This document shows positions 6,461 through 16,100 of a stretch of 28,106 nucleotides of DNA, piece after piece. Source of the DNA: a virus; IMG/VR virus record IMGVR_UViG_3300030117_002455, positions 1-28,106 of that record; one strand, 5' to 3'. Positions within the stretch are counted from its first letter, which is position 1; each line of letters begins with the position of its first letter. The notes beneath the pieces were generated by a model. The model made no database searches. It saw only the letters and a list, made by a program, of their open reading frames with translations, and was not told where the DNA came from. The translations under genes were made by a program, and so were the position numbers.

Positions 6461-6999
6461 TGGCTATTACAGGTACTAAATACAGTAACGCTAGCAAAAC
6501 ATTGAAAAATTATTTTGTTAACGATACTACAATAACAGATGTTGAAGTTATGGATTCACAATACGCAGACTTAAGTTTGAAATTGTTATTAACAGATGAT
6601 AACAATGGATATACTTATACTTGCTTTGTAAATCAAAAGTTTGACAAAGATAATAACGGAGTTGTAACAGGTTTGACTTATCCAGATGACTTGAATACAT
6701 TATTCGTTGCAGCTAAATGTGATCTGAATGTAAGTGATAACGGTGTTTTAGATACTAAATCATTAGAATCTTTAACAGATAAAAAAGTATCATGCATTAC
6801 ATACAAATCAACAGGTAAGTATAAGAGACAAACTTGGGGTGTTGTATCTAGTCCAGATGCAAAAGAACAACTTGAGTCACGTTTCAATCAACAATTATCA
6901 AAAGGCTATCCAAAAGACTATGATAAAGGTTCATCCGAAGATACACCTGTAGTTCAACAAGCTAAAGAAACTTTCAGTGGTGAGGAGATGCCGTTTTAA
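6460..6999 (+). CDS. single-stranded DNA-binding protein (SSB-like)
   Basis: 179 aa with a GGAGGA site (6445-6450). The first ~120 residues look like a beta-rich, OB-fold-type domain with aromatic residues in strands. A hydrophilic linker (about 140-165) and an acidic tip ending SGEEMPF follow. Bacterial SSB ends in an acidic tip finishing in Pro-Phe, which docks SSB-interacting proteins; this tail copies that design. T7 gp2.5 and T4 gp32 also have acidic tails but without the Pro-Phe end. It lies between the annealing protein and the primase-helicase, as expected for a replisome SSB. The fold itself is inferred, not matched. Confidence 0.6.
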   Translation: MAITGTKYSNASKTLKNYFVNDTTITDVEVMDSQYADLSLKLLLTDDNNGYTYTCFVNQKFDKDNNGVVTGLTYPDDLNTLFVAAKCDLNVSDNGVLDTKSLESLTDKKVSCITYKSTGKYKRQTWGVVSSPDAKEQLESRFNQQLSKGYPKDYDKGSSEDTPVVQQAKETFSGEEMPF

Positions 7000-7253
7000 T
7001 GACTGCTGAAGAGATAGTTATAGCATGGATAAAGAGCATTAAAAACAGAAATAATGTTTTTTATAGCTATGATTTAGAAGGCAGTTTACCATTATACGGT
7101 AGGCTTACGCATCAAAAGATGCATACTGCAAGTACTTATGCTAGGGCATTTAGAAAGATACGTGAAAGTAATACTTTAAAAAAGCATGGTATAAAACTTG
7201 AAGAAGTTGAACATAACAGTGGGAAAGTAAAAGGATGGAAAATAATAGGATAG
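6999..7253 (+). CDS. small putative winged-helix-like protein, 84 aa
   Basis: The ATG overlaps the previous stop by one base (TAATG). The sequence has helices (EEIVIAWIKSIK; TASTYARAFRKIRE) and then a short beta hairpin (KLEEVEH...KVKGWKII), the helix-helix-hairpin order of a small winged-helix DNA-binding domain. The second helix has evenly spaced Arg residues suited to DNA contact. The family is not recognised. Its place just before, and overlapping, the primase-helicase suggests a replication accessory or regulator. Confidence 0.6.
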   Translation: MTAEEIVIAWIKSIKNRNNVFYSYDLEGSLPLYGRLTHQKMHTASTYARAFRKIRESNTLKKHGIKLEEVEHNSGKVKGWKIIG

Positions 7254-9028
7254 TAGAAGTTGTTACTGGTGGCATTAATAAAAGAAATACATTGATGCCA
7301 TACAATAATTACTTAGAGTTAGAAAGTAAAAACGCTTTTAAAAAAGAGATGTATAGATCATACTATATGTTTGATGATACATTTAATCAACATGTGTCTA
7401 CACATAAAAGCGTAAAAGGATACAATGGTTTAGTGTATCCTGACAGATTAATTATAGACTTAGATAAAGGTGATATAGATGGAGAAAATCTACAAAGTTA
7501 TCTCAAACATGTTTGTAATGAGTTGTTTGATTTTGGTATTGACAGCAGTCATATTAATGTCTGGTTTAGTGGTAGTGGCTATCACATTGAGTTACTTAAT
7601 GTATTTGGCTTTCAACCAAACAAAAACCTACATGTCAAAGTTAAATCTACTTTAACAGAACATTTTAGTTTTGGTGATAACATATATGATAAGACAAGAA
7701 TAATAAGATCAAAATGGTCTTTGAATTTGAAAACTAATTTATATAAAGTATGGATTCCATTAGAAGATATTTGGACAATATCTTATGATGAAGTATGTAA
7801 TCTTGCTAAGTCTAAAAAATCATATGATGAGTATGTAAAAACTAAACCTAATTTCTATGCAACATTGAACAGTGAAGACGTAGTAATAGAACCTTACTTA
7901 CAAACTTCTATTATAGCTAGCCCTAGCAATAGTGCTAGCCTTACCCCTGTGCGTGCTGGAGATACTAATTCAGTAGTAACTTGTGTACAACATATATTTA
8001 ATGAAGGACCTACTCAAGGTTCACGCAATAAAAATATGATGCGTATGATAAGCTCTTGGAAGAGAGCTGGAATACCATTTATTGTAACGTTAAACGGTAT
8101 GATAAAGTGGTCACAAGGAGAACTAGATACTAATGAAATAGAACGTACTGTAATGAATGTGTATGATAATCAGTACATTTACGGATGTGATGATTCAATA
8201 CTTATGGAGTATTGTGATCCAAAATGTATACACTTCAAACGTAAAGACTATGTATTGGACATTAGAGATGTAGATTCATTAGAAAATACATTTGTAGAAT
8301 ATATACAAAAAGACTTTACAAAACGCAGTATAAATATTGCTGATGTGTTTCCAGGTGGACCAGATTATATCTTTAAACCTGGTGAATTAGTAGTCTTCAG
8401 TGGTGACACTGGTATGGGTAAGACAGCATTTGTACAGAATCTTGTAGCTAAATCTAAGAAAGATACATTGTTTCTATCATTAGAAATGAATGAAATCTTA
8501 ATATGGAGACGCTTTGCACAGATCATAATGGAACAGAATGCTGATTGGGTAATCAATCAGTACAAAAGTAATCCAGACTTTTCTGTAAAAGAGTTGCTAG
8601 ACCATCTTAAAATTATGGTAATAGCACCAGAGATTGAAGCTGTAAAGAAAGTAGTAGCACAATATGAACCTAATATATTAGTAGTAGATACTACTGATGA
8701 GATGCAAGTAGATAGATATGATGGTGAAATACAAAAACAAAATGTAATTATAGATGCATTGAAACAGATAGCACAACGTAATAACACTTTGATATTTGCT
8801 ATACATCACTTGAATAAAGCTAGTGCTTCTCAAGGCACAGTTGGACTACACTCTTTAAAAGGTTCATCTAATGTTGTACAAAAAGCAGATAAAGTTATTG
8901 TTTTAAAAGGTAATCGTAACGAAATTTATAGGACTGTTATGTCAGAGAAATCTAGAGATGATGGTAAATTAGAATTTGTTACAGAGTTTCACCCTGAAAC
9001 AATGACATTTAAACGAATAGAAGTTTGA
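7235..9028 (+). CDS. bifunctional primase-helicase (AEP primase + RecA-type helicase)
   Basis: 597 aa. The N-terminal half has the three archaeo-eukaryotic primase motifs: LIIDLD (D75, D77, metal binding), SGSGYH (112-117, His in the nucleotide site), and DKTRIIRSKWSLNLKT (about 152-167) with its Arg and Lys residues. The C-terminal half is a DnaB/RecA-type ATPase with Walker A GDTGMGKT (390-397), LSLEMNE, Walker B ILVVDTTDE around D485, and HHLNK as the sensor-type motif. The protein would prime and unwind at the fork, a layout comparable to T7 gp4 but with an AEP primase instead of a DnaG-type one. It overlaps the preceding gene by 19 bases. A GGGAAAG site lies 7 bases before the ATG. Confidence 0.85.
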   Translation: MENNRIVEVVTGGINKRNTLMPYNNYLELESKNAFKKEMYRSYYMFDDTFNQHVSTHKSVKGYNGLVYPDRLIIDLDKGDIDGENLQSYLKHVCNELFDFGIDSSHINVWFSGSGYHIELLNVFGFQPNKNLHVKVKSTLTEHFSFGDNIYDKTRIIRSKWSLNLKTNLYKVWIPLEDIWTISYDEVCNLAKSKKSYDEYVKTKPNFYATLNSEDVVIEPYLQTSIIASPSNSASLTPVRAGDTNSVVTCVQHIFNEGPTQGSRNKNMMRMISSWKRAGIPFIVTLNGMIKWSQGELDTNEIERTVMNVYDNQYIYGCDDSILMEYCDPKCIHFKRKDYVLDIRDVDSLENTFVEYIQKDFTKRSINIADVFPGGPDYIFKPGELVVFSGDTGMGKTAFVQNLVAKSKKDTLFLSLEMNEILIWRRFAQIIMEQNADWVINQYKSNPDFSVKELLDHLKIMVIAPEIEAVKKVVAQYEPNILVVDTTDEMQVDRYDGEIQKQNVIIDALKQIAQRNNTLIFAIHHLNKASASQGTVGLHSLKGSSNVVQKADKVIVLKGNRNEIYRTVMSEKSRDDGKLEFVTEFHPETMTFKRIEV

Positions 9029-9039
9029 AAGGAAATAAC

Positions 9040-9243
9040 ATGATAAAGTATATCAAAACAAATAGTAATGGTATTAATATGAAACGAATAAGAATCTTTG
9101 GATTTTTAGATTTTACATATTATATCGATACAAATATTGGTAATCATTACGGAATATCTATTGGTATAGGTAATAAACAATTACATTTATTATTTAGACA
9201 ATGGAACACTGGACTTACTTCAGGTGATGTATATGACGCATAG
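9040..9243 (+). CDS. hypothetical protein, 67 aa
   Basis: ATG 9040 is preferred to the in-frame TTG 9025, because AAAGGAA lies about 8 bases before it. The product is beta-rich by appearance (RIRIFGFLDFTYYI; YGISIGIGNKQLHLLF), with many aromatic and Ile residues. No motif is recognised. The end overlaps the next gene by 11 bases. Confidence 0.55.
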   Translation: MIKYIKTNSNGINMKRIRIFGFLDFTYYIDTNIGNHYGISIGIGNKQLHLLFRQWNTGLTSGDVYDA

Positions 9244-9568
9244 AAATAAAGTTCGTGGTAACAACCTTGAAAGAGAAGTTGTTAATGCAGCTAAGGAAGT
9301 GGGGCTCTCTGCAAAGAGGGCCTATGCTTCTGATGGCAGATCATTAGGAAAGTCTGAGGTTGTTGATGTGATCGTAGAAGATTACTGCGTTCAAGCTAAA
9401 CGTAGAAAGAAAGTAGCTGAATGGTTATATCCAGAAAACCATGGTGATGATGTAGATGTAGTTGTTACTAGAATGGATAGAAAGCAAGCATTGGTAGTAA
9501 TGCCACTAAATGAATGGTTAAGATTAATAAAAATAGAAAGGGACAATAATGATGATCGAGATGAATAA
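9233..9568 (+). CDS. Holliday-junction-resolvase-like PDDEXK nuclease
   Basis: 111 aa. ATG 9233 follows AGGTGA (9222-9227); GTG 9224 and ATG 9227 in the same frame are too close to that site. The motif order is that of Hjr-like PDDEXK nucleases: E13 in an N-terminal helix, R29 and S33 (basic/Ser turn), SEVVDV with D45, then VQAKRRKK with Q54 and K56. The (E)...VD...QxK set forms the metal site that cuts branched DNA. In a phage this resolves replication or recombination intermediates, or trims DNA before packaging. It lies next to the primase-helicase and in the same block as the annealing protein. Confidence 0.75.
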   Translation: MTHRNKVRGNNLEREVVNAAKEVGLSAKRAYASDGRSLGKSEVVDVIVEDYCVQAKRRKKVAEWLYPENHGDDVDVVVTRMDRKQALVVMPLNEWLRLIKIERDNNDDRDE

Positions 9569-9722
9569 AGATGAAGCTACCATAATAATTAAGTTAGCTC
9601 AGAAAATTATTACAGCTCTTGAAGAAGAGTTAAAAGAAAAGCATAACAAACAGATCAGAAAATCAGAAGATAGTGAAGATAGTACTGATGGTTATGTAAA
9701 CCAAAGCGGGAGTTACGAATGA
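9549..9722 (+). CDS. small acidic helical protein, 57 aa
   Basis: A short gene whose ATG 9549 lies 6 bases after GAAAGGG (9536-9542) and overlaps the resolvase-like gene by 20 bases. The N-terminal ~38 residues form a long charged helix (IIIKLAQKIITALEEELKEKH). The rest is Ser/Asp/Glu-rich and probably disordered. In-frame ATGs at 9552 and 9561 are alternative starts. Function unknown. Confidence 0.55.
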   Translation: MMIEMNKDEATIIIKLAQKIITALEEELKEKHNKQIRKSEDSEDSTDGYVNQSGSYE

Positions 9723-9895
9723 GTAATAATACCACAACTGTACACGTAGATACAGAATTAATGTTGTTGTTTTATAATCCAGCTGAAATATTGTTAGTAA
9801 AAGCAGCTTTAGTTAATTATAAGAAAGCACCATTTGTATCTAAACAAGAAATGATTATTCTTGAAGAGTTACTTGACAGAGTAAACGAATTATAA
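9719..9895 (+). CDS. hypothetical protein, 58 aa
   Basis: The ATG overlaps the previous stop (ATGA), with GGGAG six bases before it. The sequence is helical and amphipathic (ELMLLFYNPAEILLVKAALVNY), then KQEMIILEELLDRVNEL. It is the last gene of the + strand block, ending 22 bases before the terminator hairpin. Function unknown. Confidence 0.55.
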   Translation: MSNNTTTVHVDTELMLLFYNPAEILLVKAALVNYKKAPFVSKQEMIILEELLDRVNEL

Positions 9896-9917
9896 TTATC
9901 ATATACTCCTATATGAA

Positions 9918-9955
9918 GGGTAGAAGTTTGTTAACGTTCTTCTACCCAATCTTTT
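9918..9955 (+). terminator. rho-independent-type terminator of the left block
   Basis: A perfect 9-bp stem (9918-9926 with 9939-9947) with a 12-nt loop is followed by AATCTTTT. It stands 22 bases after the last + strand stop codon. The T-run is short, so read-through into the next element is possible. Confidence 0.7.
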
Positions 9956-10070
9956 GGCCTACTAAACACGGCTTAAAAGGAGTCGGGCAGGTATAAAATC
10001 CTGTGTTACCCTGATAAGCAAATACAAATTGGTTGGCAAACTATATTAGTATATTAACTGTAGGCCAAAA
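9952..10070 (+). promoter_or_regulatory. structured element between convergent blocks
   Basis: A perfect 11-bp inverted repeat (9952-9962 with 10060-10070) closes a 97-nt interior with at least two hairpins: 9970-9973 with 9981-9984, and 9985-9991 with 10000-10003 plus 10009-10011. A-rich sequence follows. It could serve as a second, possibly bidirectional, terminator or as a stable small RNA. The closing T4/A4 tracts would give terminator-like ends on both strands. The design (11-bp closing stem, ~90-nt interior) is like that of the element at 65-172. It is not a tRNA. Bases 10071-10132 show only purine-rich sequence and an A9 run. Confidence 0.5.
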
Positions 10071-10132
10071 AATTATAAAAAGGGGAAAAGAAAAGGACGA
10101 TGGAAAAGGGTATCAGCCACCGAAAAAAAAAT

Positions 10133-13100
10133 TTAATCCTCATCTAAGTCAAGTATATCATCTTCTGTTTCAAGTAACCTTTGTTCGTTGATTTGATCAC
10201 GTCTTAGTTGATGTAATCTATGTAGTGGTAGTCCAGTCATAAAATCTACTGCCATAGCTGGTGATTCATATGTACGTTTAGCATCACGATACAATCTACC
10301 AAAAGGAAAATATGTTGCTAATTGATACTTAGTAAAGTTTTCCCAATCACCATTAAGAATAGAAGTCATAGGAGATAATACAAATCTACCAATAGGAGGA
10401 GTTACCACCTGTAAAGGAGCAAGCACAGGATGAGGATAAGAACTAAAGAATGCACGTTCTCTATCTTTAGCATCACCAAATAGTAATGCAGATGTATCTT
10501 GTAACCAATTCATAGGTGGAGATAATGCATATTCAAAGATACTTGCAACAAATATATTAGCTAAACCTAATGCAAACAGATCAAAAGTAAATTGTCTTTG
10601 AAACTTTTTACTTGCTAATACTTCTCTGTTCCAACCTGTTTGTCTAGCATCTTTAAATAGATTCATACGTCTACCAATACTATTCCATGCATATGGTTGG
10701 AATCTAGTCAATACACGACCTAAAGATGTATTAGCAAAGTTAGGTCTAAATGTAGCTTGATACATAAATTGAGATGCAGTAACACCCTTCATTGCAAAGT
10801 CTACCAATACATTACTATTAAATGGTATTCCTTCAGCAATCTTAGGTCCCAATACATTTTGATGCATGTTAATATAGTTAGCTAAGAAAGCAGTACCACG
10901 TAGTTTACGTTCAGACCACTTCATAGGCAATGCACCAAAGTCTGTTATAGGTATATCTATCTTAGAATCTCTCAATACTTCTCTTAATGTTTTTTTAGCA
11001 TCTCTATTTGCAATAGCTTCTGTAGTTATTTTACCCTTAGCATAAGAACGATTTGTTCTTCTCAGCCACTCTTCTACTACTTTTCTTACATTATCTTTAC
11101 CATATTGTTTATCTAAAGCTATCAAGTCTAGAAACATCTGGTCATATACACCTAATGATTCTAACCACTCATAAATTCTTTTCTCACTGTTAATTTTTTT
11201 CTTAACAACTTTACCACCAGTACCAATAAAACTAAACTCTGCTCTACCATTATCAAATATATTCTTAATCATCCAAGCTGGATCATTAGCTCGTCTAAAA
11301 GACTGCCAACCTGTATCAGATATGGTATTAATAGTACCACCATATAAATTTGTTATAGCTGTTTTAGGGTGAGATAATAAAGATAATAACTCAAACTTAC
11401 CTTCTAAATCACTTAAGTTTCTAATGCGTGACATAATGGCAAACTGTCTATCTCTAGGATTGGTAGGTAAATCACCAAAAACTTTACCACCAAATAATTT
11501 ATTTATTCTTGTAAATGCAGCTACTGCAACTTCATCACTAGTATAATGATACAATGAACCATACTTACCTGTAGTATTTACTTGTTTTACTAAGTCTTTA
11601 GCACGTTTCATCTTCAATGCATTAACTTCTTTTTGTGCAGCAGCAACTTTGTTTCTATTACGTCTTAATATAAGTAATTGTTCTTGTGGTCTAACTTCAA
11701 TAGCATGATTAAAATCTCTTAACAATTCTAACTCATAGTTCTTTTTAGGTCCCATCTTGTCTATATCTAAATCATTCTTAATAAACTCTTCAAATAATGG
11801 TTGATCTTGCTTTCTAATACCATGAATATTGTATGCTCTATATGTACTTAAACCCATCATATTAGTTGCAGCATTACGTATATAGTTTGACCATTCTCTA
11901 GCATATTGTTTACCTTGATTTCTGTAATCAAAGTTTTTCAATAATATCTCAGTACGTAATCCAGCTAAATTAGTAAAGTACATTTTAAATAATCCAGTAG
12001 TATAATATCTTAAAGCATCTAAATCTTTTTTATAGTATGGCATAAACTGTTCACCTCTACTCTTTGTAGAACCCGCAGCATAGTCTCCAATAAAACCATC
12101 TACATTAGGTCTAGACATTAAATCTATAATTTGTCTTTCAGCCTTAGCTTGACCAGCAGTTAATGAACTACCCATTTGTCTTTCAAAATTAGACATCAAT
12201 TGTGATTCATATATCTTCAATGCAGTCTCAACATCTAATCTTTTATATGCAATCTCTACTCTTAAATCTACAGGTATTTTAGTATTGTCTTCTCTAGCAG
12301 CTTTTATATCATCTTTTATTTTATTTTTTTGCCAGTCTTCTAATAAATCTTTTTCTGCTTTTATAGAACCGTGAGAATTTCTAGGAAAGTATCCTTGTAC
12401 AATATCTCCAACTTGAAACCTTGCAAAGTAATCTGTGTTCTTACCTTGCTTACCATATAACTCCCTAACTACTTGTCTTTGTATTGTTTTTAAATCTTTA
12501 CTATTCAATGGTTTATTTAAATCTATTTTAGGATATAAAAATTGGACTCTATCTTTTACTTCTAAATGAAACTTAAAGAATCTGTAGTCGTTAATACTAG
12601 GTAAATACTTAGATATGTATTCACGTTTAGATATACTAGCACGATCAATATCTTTGTATAGTATAGATATTTTTTTAGTATCTATAATTCCTGACTCTTG
12701 TAAAAATAATTGTTCCATATTTACTACGCTTTTATTCTCAGGATTTGTTTTAGATAGCTTCCATTTACCTATAACAGTACCATCTTTTTTCATTCTTAAT
12801 CCAGATACTTTGTAATTATTAATTAAAGTTCTTGCTAACTGCTTATCTCTAGATTTAATAAATACTTTATCTATATCTTTTACTAAGGTATCTATATCAC
12901 TTCTAATTTTTTCTACAAAAGCATCAGCTGTTATCCTTTCTTTTACAGCATCTTTAGTTCCAGAAGTAATAGGAAATTTAAAACCTTCTGCATCTAGTTC
13001 TTTAATAGCTTTTTCAGAATCTTTCCATGCTTTAGTAATTGCTGCTCTTTCAGCTTTATCAAATGAACCAGTAGGAAACTTACCATCATTCCACTCTTGT

Positions 13101-16100
13101 TTATTAACAGCAGCTTCAAATAATAAATCTCTATATTCTTTTAATGTATTACTACCATAATCCAAATATTCAAATGTTTCATTTATCTTATCCTGCATTA
13201 ATGGATTCATAACCTTTTGAAATGTATCAAAAGAATCTATTGTTTGCCTAGCTAACTCTAACGTAGATGTTGGTACTTCAATTCTTACAACTTTCATTTC
13301 TCCGTTTTTATCTACTATTGGTCTACTAAACTCATCTGTTAACTGTTCTGTTTTAGCTAATTCTTTATTAACTACAGTGTAATTTAAAGTATTATCTAAT
13401 GCATTTGGTCCTCTAGAAAACTCTCCTAATTTTTGTGATGGTTTTTTAGATGAGTATAATACTTCCAAATTATCATTAAACATTTTTAAATCTTTTGTTG
13501 TAAGAGTATCTAATCTTCTACCCATACCTTCTAATCTATAAGTTAAATCAATAAATAATTCTTCAAATCTATTTATAGCATCAGGTGATTTAGTTATTAT
13601 TTGTCTTAATCTTTTTAACTGAGTTTGTGCTTCTGTAGTAATTACTTGGTTTCTTAGATTCTGTTGATTGGTTATATAATCAAACTGTGGTAATAGTTTA
13701 CCTATTAATTCTTCAGAGTTAAATAATTTATCTGCTATTTTTTCAGTATCTTTAGCTGGTTTTTTACCAGACTCTTGTGCTTTATTAAATCCTTGCCAGT
13801 CATATACAACAGTTCTGTCATCTCCAGTACCTTCTATCTTTATATACTCAGACATTTTAGAATTATTTTCTAAGGCTTTTTCTATAGTATTAATATCAAA
13901 AGTTCTATCACCACCAATAATATAATCATTAATAAACTTCTCTACGTTTTGATCTTTAACAGTTCGTAATCTATTAGCTATAGTCATTGTATTTTTATTT
14001 AGTAATATACCAGATCTTTCAAAAAACTTTTTCTTATTCTCTGGTTTAATAGCTATAGACTTTATTACAAATGGTGCTTGTGCTTGTATACTGTTAATAG
14101 CTTTTCTTTTTATGTCTAATGCTTTTTGATATATACCGTCTTCTACTGTAAAATTTTTATCTTGTTCTTTTAATACCATTTCTACATTTTGTGCTTCAAT
14201 ATCTGCTATTACTTTTTCTTGTAATTTAGTAGGGTCTTTACCTACAATAGGTGTTGCTAATAACCAAGTATCTATTATTTCTTCTAATCTATTTACTAAT
14301 ACAGGCTCATCTTTAAATTTATTTTTAACTTTAAACTTTAATGTAGCAATCATATTATTTATATCTGCTATTTCTAATTCAAACTTTTCTTTACCTGTAA
14401 TAGACTGTAACTGGTCTCTATCATATAATCTTTTAATTTTATATGTCTGATCTATAATATCTCTAGCAACTATCTCTATAGATTCTCCAGTATATTTACT
14501 TTGTAAAGCACCGTCAACATCTTTTATAAGAGTATCTGTCATTCTTGATGCTATAAATACACCTTGGTATTCAATCATTTTCTGATGTAATGCATCATAG
14601 TTTTCATTCTTAATCAACATATCTAATGTAGCTCTTGCTTCTAAATCATTACGATAATTATCAGATAGATCAAATCGTTGTAGTTTTTTATCTTTTAAAA
14701 GTTTTTCTCTTAATAGTAAAGTATATTGTCTAGCAACTTCTACGTTATTAAATCCTTGAAAATTGTCTGCAAACATATATTTAAAAGGATTAATAGTAAA
14801 ATTATTATATGCTTTCATACCATTTGCAAGTTCATAATAGTAATGATTTTGTGCACCAAACTTATCAATATAACTATCTGCTATTTTTTGTGCTATATCA
14901 AACTTCATTTGTCCTTTACCAAGATAAACTACATTGTGTAGCTCTCTTATATGATTTAAAGCATCAATATTTTTAAATGCTGTAGTAAAATTATCTACCT
15001 TTGCACCTGTAACTTGAAAGTATTTCTTAAAGAACGTATCTTGTATTTTATTAAACTTTTCTATCTTTACAAAGTTAGCAGAGTCTGCCATTAAATTTAC
15101 ACCGATATAATTATCTAACTGTAAATCTTTTATATTACCTTTAAACTTTATAGAAACTGGAGATTCAACTACCTTCTTTAGTTTTTTACTGTAAACACTA
15201 TGAGTAGCATTCAATACACCGCCATTTTGTTGTATTAAGTCTGCAACAACTTGCATCTTGTTAAAACTTGAAACAACATAATCAATATTAACTTTACCTA
15301 TCTTAGCATTACGTGCTACATTTATACGTGTATCGGTATTTAAAAGATCTTCTAATGCTTTTTTACTACCTTTAGATACTTTTACTTTACCAGTGGTATC
15401 ATAAGGCTCAACTAGTTTTGTGTCCTTCCAGGTACCTTCTGGTTGCTCAAATGACCTAGTCTCGCCATTAACAAACAATTCACTTTCATATTTATTAAAT
15501 ACTTTTTTAAATATACTAGGCATATTTTGATATACCATAATACCATCAGCGTCTTTATCTGCACCACCTAAATAATAGTCTGTCTTGGATGTAGTTACAG
15601 CATGTATACCTTGACGTTTACTAAATCCAGCAAACTCTACAACACGTACACCACCATTACCACTGTTAGGGTTTCTCATAATTAAAAATGTTAATGCTTC
15701 TTTATAATTATTATATAGTTTATGTTGAGTAGGATTACTTCTCATTGGTTTAAATGTATTCCATGCCTGCTCTAATGTAACTTCACCAACATCTTTTACA
15801 TTTATTTTTTTAGATCTTACATCTTCACCAAATTTTATTTGATTATCTTTTAATCCAGAAGCTACTTCCAAATCTGCTGGACCTAACTTAGCTTCAAATC
15901 CATATTGTGTAGTAGGTTTTACAAGTCTTGTTTGTCTATAGTTAGATAAACTTTTATTTACCCAAGATAATATAGGTGGATAAGTTATTGCTCCTATATC
16001 ATAATCTACTTTAGCTAATATATCTGGTACATCCATAGTCTCTATACCAAAAACTTCTGGATCTAGTTTATCACCTTGTTCTTGTATTTGATTGTGATAA

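Noticed and set aside
7922-7942. Short inverted repeat (GCTAGCCCTAGC...GTGCTAGC) inside the primase-helicase
   Set aside because: It lies within a continuous coding frame, in a polar linker between the two domains, with no flanking duplication or insert.
9952-10070. tRNA or tmRNA in the convergence zone
   Set aside because: A T-arm-like hairpin (loop TATAAAAT) lacks TTC, and no acceptor end or tag-peptide frame is present on either strand.
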